Assembly (NCBI RefSeq): GCF_024346395.1 | Contig: NZ_JAGQCW010000001.1 | Coordinates: forward strand, 62,001-126,000 | Length of the DNA: 64,000 nucleotides | Direction: 5' to 3' | Origin: Cyanobium sp. AMD-g | GTDB taxonomy: Bacteria; Cyanobacteriota; Cyanobacteriia; PCC-6307; Cyanobiaceae | Shown here: positions 17,664 through 29,898 of the stretch, in pieces | How the letters are laid out: each line of letters opens with the position of its first letter | Position numbering within the stretch: position 1 is the first letter of the stretch | Position numbers and translations under genes: made by a program | The notes under the pieces: model-generated | Seen by the model: only the letters and a program-made list of their open reading frames with translations | Told to the model about the DNA's origin: nothing | The model's database searches: none

Positions 17664-18744
17664 GGCGCCCCTGCGGGTGGCCGTCGCCGGCCTCGGCTTC
17701 GGCGAGAAGGTGATCCTGCCGGCCCTGCGGGAGGCCCCCGGCACCGAGCCGGTGGCCCTCTGGCATCCCCGCCTTGAGCGGGCCGCCGCCGCCGGCCAGG
17801 CGGCGGAGCTGCCCGCCTTCGACGACTTCGCTGCCCTGCTGGCCGATCCGGCCGTGGAGGCGGTGGTGATCGCGACCCCCCCCGAGCCCCGCTTCGCCCT
17901 GGCCAGGGCGGCCCTGGAGGCCGGCAAGCACCTGCTGCTGGAAAAGCCGGTGGCGCTCAACGCCGAGCAGGTGGAGGAACTGCAGCGCCTTGCCATCGAA
18001 CGGGGCCTGGTGGTGGCGGTCGACTTCGAATACCGGGCCGTGCCCCATGTCCAGCAGTTGGCGGCCCTGGTCGGCCAGGGGGTACTGGGAGATCCCTGGC
18101 TGGTGACGTTCGACTGGCTGATGAGCAGTCGCGCCGATCCCCGCCGGCCCCACACCTGGTACTCCCAGGCGGCGGCCGGCGGCGGCGTGCTCGGTGCCCT
18201 CGGCACCCACGCCTTCGACACCCTGCACTGGCTGATCGGCCCCAGCCGCAGCCTCAGCGCCCGGCTGAGCACCGCCATCGGTGAGCGGCCCATCCCCGGC
18301 TCCGGCGCCATGGGGCTGGTGGATGCCGAGGACAGCGCCCTGATCCAGCTCGATCTCGAAGACGTCCGGGGCCGGGCCGTTCCCGCCCAGCTGACGCTCT
18401 CCTCGGTGGCCCGGGCGGGAAGGGGCTTCTGGATCGAGCTCTATGGCAGCGAGGCCACGCTGGTGCTGGGCTCCAGCAACCAGGCCGACTATGTGCACGG
18501 CATGCAGCTGTGGATGGCCCGCCCCGGCGAGGCCCTGCGCCCCGTCCCGGCCGACCCTGCCCTGGCCTATGGCCGCACCTGGGAGGACGGTCGCATCGCC
18601 CCGGTGCGGCGGTTGCTGGGCTGGTGGTCGCAGGCGGTTCGGGAGCGCCGGCCCATGGTGCCGGGGCTCGCTGAGGCGGTGACCAGCCAGCGCTGCTGCG
18701 ACTGGGCCCGCCAGGGAGCAGGAACCCTGAAGGGCATCCCCTAG
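17650..18744 (+). CDS. Gfo/Idh/MocA-family oxidoreductase
   Basis: 364 residues. N-terminal Rossmann domain (VAVAGLGFGEKVILPAL) with AVEAVVIATPPEPRF and the signature Lys-Pro of the active site in LLLEKPVALNA; C-terminal alpha/beta substrate domain with GGGVLGALGTHAFDTLHWL. Such enzymes oxidise or reduce sugars and cyclitols with NAD(P). Substrate unknown. The ATG at 17650, just before the Rossmann strand, was chosen over a start 22 codons upstream that lies inside the previous gene. Confidence 0.9.
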   Translation: MRRPEAPLRVAVAGLGFGEKVILPALREAPGTEPVALWHPRLERAAAAGQAAELPAFDDFAALLADPAVEAVVIATPPEPRFALARAALEAGKHLLLEKPVALNAEQVEELQRLAIERGLVVAVDFEYRAVPHVQQLAALVGQGVLGDPWLVTFDWLMSSRADPRRPHTWYSQAAAGGGVLGALGTHAFDTLHWLIGPSRSLSARLSTAIGERPIPGSGAMGLVDAEDSALIQLDLEDVRGRAVPAQLTLSSVARAGRGFWIELYGSEATLVLGSSNQADYVHGMQLWMARPGEALRPVPADPALAYGRTWEDGRIAPVRRLLGWWSQAVRERRPMVPGLAEAVTSQRCCDWARQGAGTLKGIP

Positions 18745-18837
18745 ACTCCCCGGCAGACCCGGCGGGACGACCCCGCCAGCCGTCCTCCGACCACGGTTCT
18801 CCCCAACCGTACCCACCCTAAAACCGCGAGATTTCCC

Positions 18838-19911
18838 ATGGCGCTCGTACCGCTTCGTCTGCTGCTCGATCACGCCGCAGAAAACGGCTACGGCATTCCT
18901 GCCTTCAACGTCAACAACCTGGAGCAGGTGCAGTCGATCATGGAGGCTGCCTACGAAACCGACAGCCCGGTGATCCTGCAGGCCTCCCGTGGCGCCCGTC
19001 AGTACGCCGGCGAAAGCTTCCTGCGCCACCTGATCCTGGCTGCGGTGGAAACCTATCCCGACATCCCGGTGGTGATGCACCAGGACCACGGCAACAGCCC
19101 CGCCACCTGCTACGGCGCCGCCGCCAACGGCTTCACCTCGGTGATGATGGACGGCTCCCTGGAGGCCGACGCCAAGACCCCCGCCAGCTACGACTACAAC
19201 GTGGCCGTCACCAAGGAAGTGGTGGACGTGGCCCACGCCATCGGCGTGAGTGTCGAAGGCGAACTGGGTTGCCTGGGTTCCCTCGAAACCGGCAAGGGTG
19301 AAGCCGAGGACGGCCATGGTTTCGAGGGCTCCCTTGACCATTCCCAGCTGCTCACCGACCCCGCCGAGGCGGCTGACTTCGTCGCCAAGACCAAGGTGGA
19401 TGCCCTGGCCATCGCCATCGGCACCAGCCACGGTGCTTACAAGTTCACCCGCAAGCCCACCGGCGAAGTGCTGGCCATCTCCCGGATCGCCGAGATCCAC
19501 AAGGCCATCCCCAACACCCACCTGGTGATGCACGGCTCCAGCTCCGTTCCCCAGGAATGGCTGGACATGATCAACAAGTACGGCGGTGCCATCCCCGAGA
19601 CCTACGGGGTTCCCGTTGAGGAGATCCAGGAAGGCATCCGCAACGGCGTGCGCAAGGTGAACATCGACACCGACAACCGCCTCGCCTTCACCGCTGCCGT
19701 GCGGGAAGCCGCCGCCAAGGATCCCGCCAACTTCGATCCCCGCCACTTCAACAAGCCTGCCCGGGCCTACATGAAGAAGGTCTGCCTCGACCGTTATCAA
19801 CAGTTCTGGTGCGCCGGCAACGCCAGCAAGATCAAGCAGCGCGACATCAATTACTACGCCGCCCTCTACGCCAAAGGCGCCCTGGATCCCAAGACCGCCG
19901 TGGCCGCCTGA
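18838..19911 (+). CDS. fba: Class II fructose-bisphosphate aldolase
   Basis: 357 residues. Zinc-dependent aldolase making fructose- and sedoheptulose-bisphosphate in the Calvin cycle and gluconeogenesis. Evidence: [18 protein letters not shown], the zinc-ligand region [22 protein letters not shown], the second ligand region [26 protein letters not shown] with a zinc His, and [15 protein letters not shown]. Matches the Calvin-cycle (CbbA-type) class IIB enzymes. Preceded by a 93-base leader and followed by a strong terminator, so probably a single-gene unit. Confidence 0.98.
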   Translation: MALVPLRLLLDHAAENGYGIPAFNVNNLEQVQSIMEAAYETDSPVILQASRGARQYAGESFLRHLILAAVETYPDIPVVMHQDHGNSPATCYGAAANGFTSVMMDGSLEADAKTPASYDYNVAVTKEVVDVAHAIGVSVEGELGCLGSLETGKGEAEDGHGFEGSLDHSQLLTDPAEAADFVAKTKVDALAIAIGTSHGAYKFTRKPTGEVLAISRIAEIHKAIPNTHLVMHGSSSVPQEWLDMINKYGGAIPETYGVPVEEIQEGIRNGVRKVNIDTDNRLAFTAAVREAAAKDPANFDPRHFNKPARAYMKKVCLDRYQQFWCAGNASKIKQRDINYYAALYAKGALDPKTAVAA

Positions 19912-19946
19912 TCGGCGTCCCTGCTGCGATCCATCAACCATCCATC

Positions 19947-19969
19947 GGGGGCCCACGGGCCCCTTTTTT
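19947..19969 (+). terminator. Intrinsic terminator of the aldolase gene
   Basis: A GC stem GGGGCC / GGCCCC with a 4-base loop followed by six T residues, 35 bases after the fba stop. It is the clearest factor-independent terminator in the window and separates fba from the convergent UPF0182 gene. Confidence 0.92.
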
Positions 19970-19997
19970 CATGGCCGGCCTTGCCCTTGCCGGCCGC

Positions 19998-22880
19998 TCA
20001 GGGCAGCGGCAGGGGCAGCGGCGTGCCATCGGGCAGGGGGGACTTTCCGGAGGCCGCCTCCTTGGCGGTGGGGGCCCCGTCCACCAGCCGCTCCAGGGCC
20101 CGGCGCAGGCTGCGCTCCATCACGAAGCGACGGCCGTCGGTGACCACCACCCGCACCAGGGTGGGCAGGTCGTTGCTCTTGGACTGCAGGTAGATCGGCT
20201 CCACGTAGAGCAGACCCTCGCCCACCGGCAGCACCAGCAGATTGCCGCGGAACAGCCGCGAGCCCAGCCGGTTCCAGAGGCCGAACTGGAAGCTGATCGT
20301 CGGGTCCTGATCAATCAGGGCGGTGATCTGCTGGGGGCCGAGCAGCAGCCGTTGCTGGGGGAAGCGCACCAGCTTCAGCTCGCCGTAGTGGGGCGGATCG
20401 TTGCGGGCCGCGAGCCAGCCCACCAGGTTGGAGCGCTTCAGCGGGGTGAAGGGCAGCAGCAGCACGAACTCGGAGCGCTGCTCGCCGGGCAGTTGCATCG
20501 TCAGGTGGTACGGCGACACCGGCACGCTGCTCTCGCCGTAGATCTCGGTGGGCACCGACCAGACGTCGTCGCCGTTGTAGAAGGTGCGCACGTCGGTGAC
20601 GTGGTAGCGCAGCAGCCGCTCCGCCTGGATGTCGAACTGGCTCTTCGGCACCCGGATGTGGGCCAGCAGCCCCGGCGGCATGGCCGAGAGGGGCCGGAAC
20701 AGTTCCGGGAAGGCGCGCACCCAGGTGCGCAGCACAGGGTCGCGGGCGTCGTTCACGTAGAGCCACAGCCGGCCGTCGTGGGCATCCACCACCGCCTTCA
20801 CCGGGTTGCGGAAATAGCGCAGTCCCTGCGGATTGGGATCGCTGTAGGGATAGGAGCGGCTGGTGGTGAAGCCATCCAGCAGCCAGTACTGGTACTGCTC
20901 CGGCCGGTACCCCGCACTGCCGGCCACCCGCGCCGTGACCAGGTAAGGCTGGCTTTCAAAACGCAGGAACGGTGCCAGGGCCCTCAGGCGCTGGTTCACC
21001 TGGCGCCGCAGCAGCAGCAGGGAGCGGTCGGTGAAGGACCCGGTGAACAGCAACCGAGGTTCCCGCAGGTAGATCGCCGCCCCCAGCCGGTTGAGGGGAG
21101 CGGCCAGGGAGATGCCCCGGGTGCCGGTGTAGTGGGTGTAGACGTTCAGTTCCCCTTCCGGATAGGAGAACTCCTTCACCTTGGTGGGGGCGATCGCGTA
21201 AGGGGAGGGGCCGGAGGCGAAGTAGAGGCTCGGGCTGCCCACCGGCAGGGCGGACCGGGCTTCCTGGTCGGTGATCCCGAGTTCGGGAATGCCCTGCACC
21301 CGGCCGCTGCTGCCCAGGTCCTTGACAAAGAACAGGGGCAGGCCGTCGGAACCGAAGGCGTTCACCGGCGAGACAGTGAAACCATGGCCGTTGGTGAAGA
21401 CCAGATGGCGGTTCAGCCAGGTACGCGAGCCGGGCGGCAGGGCGCTGCTGTCCAGCTCCCGGGCCGAGATCAGCACCTGCTGGGAGCCATTGCGGGCCGC
21501 CTTGCCCTGCAGCGGGTAGCGATCGACATCCGCTGAAGGGAAGTTGTAGTAAAGGCGCAGCTGCTGCAGCTGGCGGTTGGCGGCCAGCAGGGGCTGGCTG
21601 TCCCAGAGGCGGATGTTGTCCAGGGTGCCGGGGGCGCTGGCCAGATCCGCCTTCGTCAGGCCCTGGTTGGGTTCGAGCCGCAGCGTTCGCACATTCTCGA
21701 GGCCGAAGGCGCGGCGGGTGGCCCGGATGCTGCGCTCCAGATAGGGGGCCTCCACCGCCAGCTCCCGCGGCTGCACCCAGAAGCGCTGGGCCAGGGGCGT
21801 GATCACCCATTCGCTGATGGGCACCATCAGGGCCGTGCCGGCCAGGGGCAGCAAGGCGCCGCGGCGCACCCAGCCCCGCGGTAGGGGCACCAGCAGGGCA
21901 CAGGCCGTGAGCAGCAGCAGCACCGCAAACAGCAGCCGCAGGGGCAGGCGCACGTGCAGATCCACGTAGCCCGCCCCCGAGGCCACGCCGCTGCCTTGCA
22001 CCATCAGATCGAAGGGCGCCAGGGCGTTGCTGAGAGCCATCACGACAGCGAGCGCCGCCACCTGGGGCTGCAGCACCCGTTGCTGGGCCTTGCTGAGCCC
22101 GTCGAAGCGCAGATCGCTCAGGCTGCGGCCCTTGCCGATCGTCAGCAGCAGGCAGGCCGCCAGTCCCACCAGCCCCTGGGCCAGCAGCACGCTCAGCAGC
22201 AGCCGCAGGGCCGGCAGGCGCAGCACCGTGAACGACAGGTCGAAACCGGTGAGGGGATCCCCTTCACCGAAGGGGGTGGCCAGCAGCGCGGGCAGCCAGA
22301 GGCTCCAGCCCCGGGCCACCGCCGTGGCCGAGCCCGCCAGGGCGGCCGCCAGGGTGACCCGCAGGGTGGTGAGGGGCCAGAGCAGCAACGGCAACAGCAG
22401 GCCTCCCGCCAGGCCGGCCACCAGCAGGGGCGGCAGATCGCGCAGCACGGAGAAGCCTGTGATCACCTCGCCGTTGAAGGGGTTGGCGATCAGTCCCCTG
22501 GCCTGCACCAACAGGTAGCTCAGACCCCCGGCCAGCAGCAGCACCAGGCCGATCAGCACCGCCACCAGGGCGCCGTTCCCCAGCCGCAGCAGGGGCTGGC
22601 TCGGCCGGGGCGCCTCGGCACCCTGCAGCCGCAGGCGCCAGCAACGCTGCAGCTGGGCCAGCTGCAGGGCCGAACCGAGGCCGAAGACCGCCGTGAAGGC
22701 CGAGATCTGCAGCATCCAGCGCCGCAGCAGGATTCCCTGGAAGTCGAACTGGGCGAACCAGAGCCATTCGATGCCCAGCCGGGCCGCGGCCCACAGGGCC
22801 AGCAGCAGCCCGAAGGCAATGGCGAGGCCGGCGGCAAGGCGTGGCCCCACACGAGCCGGCTGGGGGGAGGAATCGGGCAC
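19998..22880 (-). CDS. UPF0182 family membrane protein
   Basis: About 960 residues of the UPF0182/COG1615 family, widespread in cyanobacteria and actinobacteria, function unknown. About seven membrane helices occupy the first 370 residues (LAAGLAIAFGLLLALWAAARL, then FTAVFGLGSALQLA and others), followed by a large extracytoplasmic domain with family motifs such as LRLYYNFPSADVDRYP, HLVFTNGHGFTVSPVN and YFRNPVKAVVDAHDG. I place the start at the GTG at 22880; the frame is open to 23102, but those residues would overlap the divergent thrC start and are not membrane-like. Confidence 0.9.
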   Translation of the reverse strand: MPDSSPQPARVGPRLAAGLAIAFGLLLALWAAARLGIEWLWFAQFDFQGILLRRWMLQISAFTAVFGLGSALQLAQLQRCWRLRLQGAEAPRPSQPLLRLGNGALVAVLIGLVLLLAGGLSYLLVQARGLIANPFNGEVITGFSVLRDLPPLLVAGLAGGLLLPLLLWPLTTLRVTLAAALAGSATAVARGWSLWLPALLATPFGEGDPLTGFDLSFTVLRLPALRLLLSVLLAQGLVGLAACLLLTIGKGRSLSDLRFDGLSKAQQRVLQPQVAALAVVMALSNALAPFDLMVQGSGVASGAGYVDLHVRLPLRLLFAVLLLLTACALLVPLPRGWVRRGALLPLAGTALMVPISEWVITPLAQRFWVQPRELAVEAPYLERSIRATRRAFGLENVRTLRLEPNQGLTKADLASAPGTLDNIRLWDSQPLLAANRQLQQLRLYYNFPSADVDRYPLQGKAARNGSQQVLISARELDSSALPPGSRTWLNRHLVFTNGHGFTVSPVNAFGSDGLPLFFVKDLGSSGRVQGIPELGITDQEARSALPVGSPSLYFASGPSPYAIAPTKVKEFSYPEGELNVYTHYTGTRGISLAAPLNRLGAAIYLREPRLLFTGSFTDRSLLLLRRQVNQRLRALAPFLRFESQPYLVTARVAGSAGYRPEQYQYWLLDGFTTSRSYPYSDPNPQGLRYFRNPVKAVVDAHDGRLWLYVNDARDPVLRTWVRAFPELFRPLSAMPPGLLAHIRVPKSQFDIQAERLLRYHVTDVRTFYNGDDVWSVPTEIYGESSVPVSPYHLTMQLPGEQRSEFVLLLPFTPLKRSNLVGWLAARNDPPHYGELKLVRFPQQRLLLGPQQITALIDQDPTISFQFGLWNRLGSRLFRGNLLVLPVGEGLLYVEPIYLQSKSNDLPTLVRVVVTDGRRFVMERSLRRALERLVDGAPTAKEAASGKSPLPDGTPLPLPLP

Positions 22881-23040
22881 AAGCGGAGCGTAGGCAGAAC
22901 CCTGCGGGCGACAAGGTGCCGCCTCCAGGCCAGTGCCCTCCGCCGCGGCAACGGCCGGATCCGGACGGCCAACTTCATACCCGATTCCAGATGTCGGCTT
23001 TAGAGGCAGGTGCTGGCCGCCGCTGTTAGCGTTGCCCCCA

Positions 23041-24336
23041 GTGACCGGGACCGACTTGACCGCCACCCTTTCCCGCTCCACCTTCACGGGCCTGCGCTGC
23101 AAGGAATGCGGTCATCCCTATGAAGCTGGGGCTCGGCACGTCTGCGAAGACGTCTGCTTCGGCCCGCTTGAGGTGGTCTACGACTACGACGCCATCCGCA
23201 GCCGGGTCAGCCGCGCCACCATCGAGGCCGGTCCCACCTCGATCTGGCGCTACCGCGAATTCCTGCCCGTCGAAGGTGACCCCATCGACGTGGGCACCGG
23301 CTTCACCCCCCTGCTCAAGGCCGACCGTCTGGCCAGGCGTCTCGGTCTGTCCTCCCTCTACATCAAGAACGACGGCGTCAACATGCCGACGCTGTCCTTC
23401 AAGGACCGCGTTGTCTCGGTGGCCCTCACCCGCGCCCGGGAGCTGGGCTTCACCACCGTCAGCTGTGCCTCCACCGGCAACCTGGCCAACTCCACCGCCG
23501 CCATCGCCGCCCACGCCGGTCTGGAGTGCTGCGTCTTCATCCCCAGTGATCTCGAACTGGGCAAGGTGCTGGGCACCCTCGTCTACAACCCCACCCTGAT
23601 GGCGGTGAAGGGCAACTACGACCAGGTCAACCGGCTCTGCTCCGAGGTGGCCAACACCTATGGCTGGGGCTTCGTCAACATCAACCTGCGCCCCTATTAC
23701 TCCGAAGGCTCCAAGACCCTCGGCTACGAGGTGATTGAGCAGCTCGGCTGGCAACTTCCCGACCACATCGTCGCCCCCCTGGCCTCCGGCTCCCTGTTCA
23801 CCAAGATCCGCAAGGGCTTCGACGAATTCATCAAGGTGGGTCTCGTCGACGAGAAGCCGGTGCGCTTCAGCGGCGCCCAGGCGGAGGGCTGCTCCCCCAT
23901 CGCCCAGGCTTTCGCCGCCGGTCGCGACTTCATCACCCCGGTGAAGCCGAACACGATCGCCAAGTCGATCGCCATCGGCAATCCCGCCGACGGCCCCTAC
24001 GCCATCGACATCGCCAACCGCACCGGCGGCACCATCGCGGCGGTCACCGATGAGGAGATCATCGATGGCATCAAGCTGCTGGCCGAGATGGAGGGGGTGT
24101 TCACCGAGACCGCTGGTGGCACCACCATCGCCGTGCTCAAGAAGCTGGTGGAACAGGGCAAGATCGACCCCTCGGAAACCACCGTCGCCTACATCACCGG
24201 CAACGGCCTCAAGACCACAGAAGCAATCGCCTCCTGCATCGGTGCGCCGTACACCATCGAGCCGCAGCTTGCCAGCTTCAATGCCGCCTGGGCCCAGTCC
24301 CAGGCCTCCCATGGCAGCAAGGCCGCGCCAGCCTGA
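23041..24336 (+). CDS. thrC: Threonine synthase
   Basis: 431 residues from a GTG. PLP enzyme converting O-phosphohomoserine to threonine. The N-terminus has a short zinc-ribbon-like segment ([22 protein letters not shown]), typical of this subgroup; the PLP lysine is in LSFKDRVV, followed by [13 protein letters not shown] and the phosphate-binding loop [10 protein letters not shown]. The C-terminal part includes [11 protein letters not shown] sulfur-carrier gene follows 43 bases downstream. Earlier in-frame starts overlap the divergent UPF0182 region. Confidence 0.95.
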   Translation: MTGTDLTATLSRSTFTGLRCKECGHPYEAGARHVCEDVCFGPLEVVYDYDAIRSRVSRATIEAGPTSIWRYREFLPVEGDPIDVGTGFTPLLKADRLARRLGLSSLYIKNDGVNMPTLSFKDRVVSVALTRARELGFTTVSCASTGNLANSTAAIAAHAGLECCVFIPSDLELGKVLGTLVYNPTLMAVKGNYDQVNRLCSEVANTYGWGFVNINLRPYYSEGSKTLGYEVIEQLGWQLPDHIVAPLASGSLFTKIRKGFDEFIKVGLVDEKPVRFSGAQAEGCSPIAQAFAAGRDFITPVKPNTIAKSIAIGNPADGPYAIDIANRTGGTIAAVTDEEIIDGIKLLAEMEGVFTETAGGTTIAVLKKLVEQGKIDPSETTVAYITGNGLKTTEAIASCIGAPYTIEPQLASFNAAWAQSQASHGSKAAPA

Positions 24337-24379
24337 CGTCGCCCGTTTCCCCTCCATTCCTGCCCCACTGACGCATTCC

Positions 24380-24655
24380 ATGGCCATCCAGGTTCTGATC
24401 CCCACCCCACTGCAGAAGTTCACCAACGACGAGGCCAGCGTCAGCCTCGAGGCCGCCAGCATCGACGGCCTGCTCCAGGCGCTGGAAGGCCGCTACCCCG
24501 GCATTCAGGCGCGCCTGTGTGATGAGAACGGCAAGCTGCGCCGCTTCCTCAACCTCTACGTGAACAGCGAGGACATCCGCTTCCTGGACAACCAGGCAAC
24601 GGTTCTCAGCGATGGCGACGAGGTGAGCATCGTTCCGGCGGTTGCCGGCGGCTGA
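24380..24655 (+). CDS. MoaD/ThiS-family sulfur carrier protein
   Basis: 91 residues with the beta-grasp (ubiquitin-like) fold pattern: [15 protein letters not shown] at the start, [13 protein letters not shown], and [20 protein letters not shown], ending in AVAGG. The C-terminal di-glycine is the site of thiocarboxylation by an E1-like enzyme. Families include MoaD (molybdopterin), ThiS (thiamine) and CysO (cysteine). Placement directly after thrC rather than beside moaE or thiG suggests an amino-acid sulfur role, perhaps CysO-like, but that is inference. Confidence 0.9.
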   Translation: MAIQVLIPTPLQKFTNDEASVSLEAASIDGLLQALEGRYPGIQARLCDENGKLRRFLNLYVNSEDIRFLDNQATVLSDGDEVSIVPAVAGG

Positions 24656-25672
24656 GTCCGGAGTAGGGCCCCATCAAGGGGCTCGCCGATGGGCTTCGGA
24701 TTTCCATAAGCTTTTATACCCATCCGCTTCCTGACCATGGAACCGACCCAGGCCCCCAGCCCCACGGTTTCTGCCGGAAGCAGCGGTCCCCCCCACGACT
24801 GGCTGTCGGCTGGTCTCTATTACGACTACCGCCAGGCCGCCAATCCGGTGCGGCCGGGGCTGACCGAGCCGATCCGCTACCACCAGTGGGGCGCCGAGCT
24901 CCATGGCCAGGGGCCGACGGCGGTGTTGCCCCTTGATCTGAGCGGTGCCCTCGGTTGCGAAGGTCCCGCCACCAGCCCTGGCCTGGCGGCCCACTTCCTG
25001 CGCCTGTTGGCCGGTGAGGGGCTCAAGGCGGCGGCCGCCGCCACCAGTTCGTTGTTTTACGTGCTGCGCGGCGCCGGCACGCTGGAGCGTCCGGCGGATG
25101 CCCTCGGCGCCCCGCTCAACCTCAGCTGGGCCCGGGGCGATCTGTTCGTGCTGCCCGCCGGCGCCGATCCGCTCCTGCACGCCACCGAAGAGAGCGTTCT
25201 GTACTGGGTGCATGACGCTCCCCTGCTGCGTTATCTGGGGGTGCTGCCCGCCAGCCCCCGCTTCACGGCCGTCCACTACCCGGCCGCCCGCCAGGAGGAG
25301 GCCCTGCGGCAGCTGCTGGCCGACCCCAGCGCCGCCCGCTCCAACCGGCTGAGCATCCTGCTGGCCCACGCCGATCTGCCCGCCACCCGCACCGTGAGCC
25401 ACACCCTCTGGGCCATGCTCGGGGTGGTGCCCGATAGTGCCGTCCAGCCCCCCCACCGGCACCAGTCGGTGGCCCTTGACCTGATCATCGACTGCGACCC
25501 CGGCTGCTACAGCCTGGTGGGCAGCGAGCTCGGCGCCGACGGCACCATCCTCAATCCCACCCGCATCGAATGGGAGCCCGGGGGCGCCTTCATCACGCCG
25601 CCCGGCCACTGGCATTCCCATGGCAATGAGAGTGGCCGCATGGCACGGCTGCTGCCGATTCAGGACGCCGGC

Positions 25673-27544
<1,872 letters not shown>

Positions 27545-27636
27545 AGGCCTGGCATCCTTATCAGGAATGGACTGTAGCCATTTGACGAAAGGCGAGTCGG
27601 CGGCGGAGGATCATCGTTTGGCAACGAGATAGCCGG

Positions 27637-27819
27637 ATGGCCGTACCCAAGAAGAAAACCTCCAAAGGCAAGCGCAACCAGCGCCACGCCCACTGGAAGG
27701 CCAAGGCCGGTGTGGCGGCCCAGAAGGCCATGTCGCTGGGCAAGGCTGTCCTCAGCGGTCGCGCCCAGGGCTTCGTCTACCCGATCGCCGAAGACGCCGA
27801 AGCCAGCGAAGAGAGCTGA
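27637..27819 (+). CDS. rpmF: 50S ribosomal protein L32
   Basis: 60 residues, standard bL32: [20 protein letters not shown] and a short tail ([10 protein letters not shown]). It carries none of the four zinc cysteines of the C+ form, so it is the zinc-free type. Divergent from ftsH. Its last 43 bases overlap the 3' end of the convergent glycerate kinase gene. Confidence 0.97.
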   Translation: MAVPKKKTSKGKRNQRHAHWKAKAGVAAQKAMSLGKAVLSGRAQGFVYPIAEDAEASEES

Positions 27820-28715
27820 GTCCCCAGGGGGCGGCATCGCCTCCTGCCATCGAGGATCACACCGCCTTCCAGCTCCAGAGCTTGCTGTTGCTTGAGCAGC
27901 GGATCCTGGTAGAGCACCGGTGGGAGGGAACAGACCGTGGCCCGCACCAAGCCATTGAGCTTGTCGGCCGTGAGCCAGCCGCCACCGCTTCGCCGTTGTC
28001 TGGCTTCGGCCTGGAAGCGCCAGCGGCGTGGCAGGCTCCAGCGCTGCGGACGCAGCAGCCAGAGCCCATCACAGACGTCCCAGAGGTCCCCGTAGCTCGC
28101 CAGATGGCGGTCCCAGAAGGGCAGCCACTGGCGTTCCTCTGTGGTCAGTTCTTCCAGACCAGCCCCGCTTTGCAGGCCTGCCTCCAGAGCCTGTGGACCA
28201 AGGGCCCGGCATCCCATCAGCCAGCCCTCCATCACCAGGGCGTCCGCGGCTTGTTCCCGCCAGCCGGATCGTTCTCCTTCGCCTGAGGCCAGGGTCTTGT
28301 CGAAGCGGGGCAGCCGCAGCGGACCCCCGGCACGCCAGGCCGCCAGCGCCGCCAGCAGCAGCGGCAGGTCATGGCTGCCGGGCGGCACCCGGCTGACGCC
28401 GAAGGGATTGCCCGCCAGCACCTGGCGCCGTTGCTCGGCGGGCAGGTAAAGGTCGTCGATCGAGGCCACCACGAGCCGCAGGCCTCCCAGGGCGGCGAGG
28501 CGCTCCAGGGCGCGGCCCAGGCTGGTCTTGCCGGCACCCACCGGCCCATTCAGGGCCAGGACCGGTCGCCGCTGGTCGTTTCCGCAGCCCATGCCGTCCT
28601 CGAGACGCAGCAGCAGCGGCAGGGCCAGGTGCCGCAGCAGGCTGGGGTGCACCGGGCCGAGGTCGCCGGCCCGCTCCAGCCGCCGTTCCCAGGCGGCCGC
28701 CTGCTCAGGTCCCAA
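27777..28715 (-). CDS. glyK: D-glycerate 3-kinase (P-loop kinase)
   Basis: 312 residues. P-loop [13 protein letters not shown] (about 55-67), [29 protein letters not shown] and the C-terminal VLDGRRRC-like ending place it with plant/cyanobacterial glycerate kinases, which phosphorylate D-glycerate at the end of photorespiration. Start is a TTG at 28715 that overlaps the end of the upstream DUF565 gene by 11 bases; a later start cannot be excluded. The last codons are antisense to rpmF. Confidence 0.85.
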   Translation of the reverse strand: MGPEQAAAWERRLERAGDLGPVHPSLLRHLALPLLLRLEDGMGCGNDQRRPVLALNGPVGAGKTSLGRALERLAALGGLRLVVASIDDLYLPAEQRRQVLAGNPFGVSRVPPGSHDLPLLLAALAAWRAGGPLRLPRFDKTLASGEGERSGWREQAADALVMEGWLMGCRALGPQALEAGLQSGAGLEELTTEERQWLPFWDRHLASYGDLWDVCDGLWLLRPQRWSLPRRWRFQAEARQRRSGGGWLTADKLNGLVRATVCSLPPVLYQDPLLKQQQALELEGGVILDGRRRCRPLGTQLSSLASASSAIG

Positions 28716-29052
28716 CCTTGAAGGCCTCCAGCACGATCGAGTACGTGGCGCCGATGCGCAGGTTGTCGACGATCACCCAGCCCAGGGGGGGCTCGGCCCG
28801 CACCAGCCGGCTGCGAACCCGCACCAGTGTTTCGATGACCAGCAACAGGCCGAGCACCACGGCTGGCCTTCCGCCTGGGGAGGCAAACAGCAGGAAGCTG
28901 GTGAGGTTCTGACCGGCGAAGAATCCCAGCAGCAGGGCCAGGGCCGCCAGGCTTCCGGTCCGCCAGCTGCGCCGCACCTGGCCGGCCACCTTTGTCCCCA
29001 GCCGGCTGATCAGGCCCTGGAAACGGGTGCGCTGCACGGGGAGGCGGGTCAT
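28705..29052 (-). CDS. ycf20: Ycf20-like (DUF565) membrane protein
   Basis: 115 residues with two to three hydrophobic segments (SLAALALLLGFFAGQNL, AVVLGLLLVIETLVRV) and the family-like N-terminus RFQGLISRLGTKVAGQVRRSW. DUF565/Ycf20 is shared by cyanobacteria and chloroplasts; plant members affect non-photochemical quenching. Its ATG overlaps the stop of the upstream HAD gene by 4 bases. The true reading frame is the C-terminal part of a much longer open frame antisense to recJ. Confidence 0.85.
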   Translation of the reverse strand: MTRLPVQRTRFQGLISRLGTKVAGQVRRSWRTGSLAALALLLGFFAGQNLTSFLLFASPGGRPAVVLGLLLVIETLVRVRSRLVRAEPPLGWVIVDNLRIGATYSIVLEAFKVGT

Positions 29053-29810
29053 GGCGGATCGAGCAGGCGCTGCAGCCACGACAGCGTCACCTGGTGGCCG
29101 GGGCAAGCCGGTCCCTGGCGTACCACCACCGCCCCCTTGGTTTCCTCCAGGTTCTCGACCACCGCCCGGGCGGCCCTGAAGGCGCTGGCAGGGTGCTCCC
29201 GGCTCGCCACACTCAGGCAGACAAGGCAGGGCAGGCCGGCAGCGCTGGCGGCCGCCAGGCCGGCCGGGGAGTCCTCCAGCACCAGGACCCCCTGATCGCC
29301 GGCCTCCAGGCGCTGCAGGGCCAGCCGGTAGGCCTCCGGATCGGGCTTCTTGCGTTCCACGTCCTCGCCGCAGATCCAGAACGCAAAGGCTCCGGCCAGC
29401 CCGGGCGGCGCGCCTTCGAGCAGGGATGCCACGGCACGGCGGCCACTGGTGGTGACGATCGCCTGCCGCAGGCCTGCCGCGGCTGCTGCCATCACCAGGC
29501 GGGCCACCCCCGGCCTGAGGGCCAGACCGCCCTGGCACACCAGAGACGTGTAAAGGGTCTGCTTGTGGCGTTGCAACGCCGCCACCCGCTCCGGCTCGGG
29601 GGCGCGGCCTTCTGCCTGCTCCAGAAAATGGGTGATCCGTTCGTGGCCGCCACTCACCGCCAACAGCCGGGCGTAGGTGGGGCGATCCCATCGCCAGGGC
29701 AGACCGGCGGCCGCGAAGCTGCGGTTGAACGCCACCCTGTGGCCCTCGAACTCCGTTTCGGCCAGGGTGCCATCCACGTCCCAGAGCAGGGCCGTCAGGG
29801 CCGGGGCCAT
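29049..29810 (-). CDS. HAD-superfamily phosphatase, CbbY-like
   Basis: 253 residues. HAD motif I LLWDVDGTLAETE with the nucleophile and general acid aspartates, a helical cap (EGHRVAFNRSFAAAGL), motif II IVTTSG, motif III with the lysines in VERKKPDPEAY, and motif IV VLEDSPAGLAAA. Resembles CbbY, which dephosphorylates xylulose-1,5-bisphosphate, an inhibitor of Rubisco. The next genes downstream are the ycf20-like gene and glycerate kinase, fitting a photosynthesis-related role. A GTG four codons upstream is an alternative start. Confidence 0.88.
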   Translation of the reverse strand: MAPALTALLWDVDGTLAETEFEGHRVAFNRSFAAAGLPWRWDRPTYARLLAVSGGHERITHFLEQAEGRAPEPERVAALQRHKQTLYTSLVCQGGLALRPGVARLVMAAAAAGLRQAIVTTSGRRAVASLLEGAPPGLAGAFAFWICGEDVERKKPDPEAYRLALQRLEAGDQGVLVLEDSPAGLAAASAAGLPCLVCLSVASREHPASAFRAARAVVENLEETKGAVVVRQGPACPGHQVTLSWLQRLLDPP

Positions 29811-29898
29811 CGGGTGCCGCACGTGTTGCCTTCCAAAGGCTAAGGGGTGCGTCGCGCTGCCCCGCCTCCCACAATGCGAAGGCCCCGCCCGTCGTTCG

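Noticed and set aside
21954-23003. Open frame of about 349 codons on the plus strand
   Set aside because: Antisense to UPF0182, composed of Gln/Arg-rich low complexity; no motifs.
24663-24690. GGGCCCC / GGGGCTC hairpin after the sulfur-carrier gene
   Set aside because: One mismatch and no T-run; too weak to list as a terminator.
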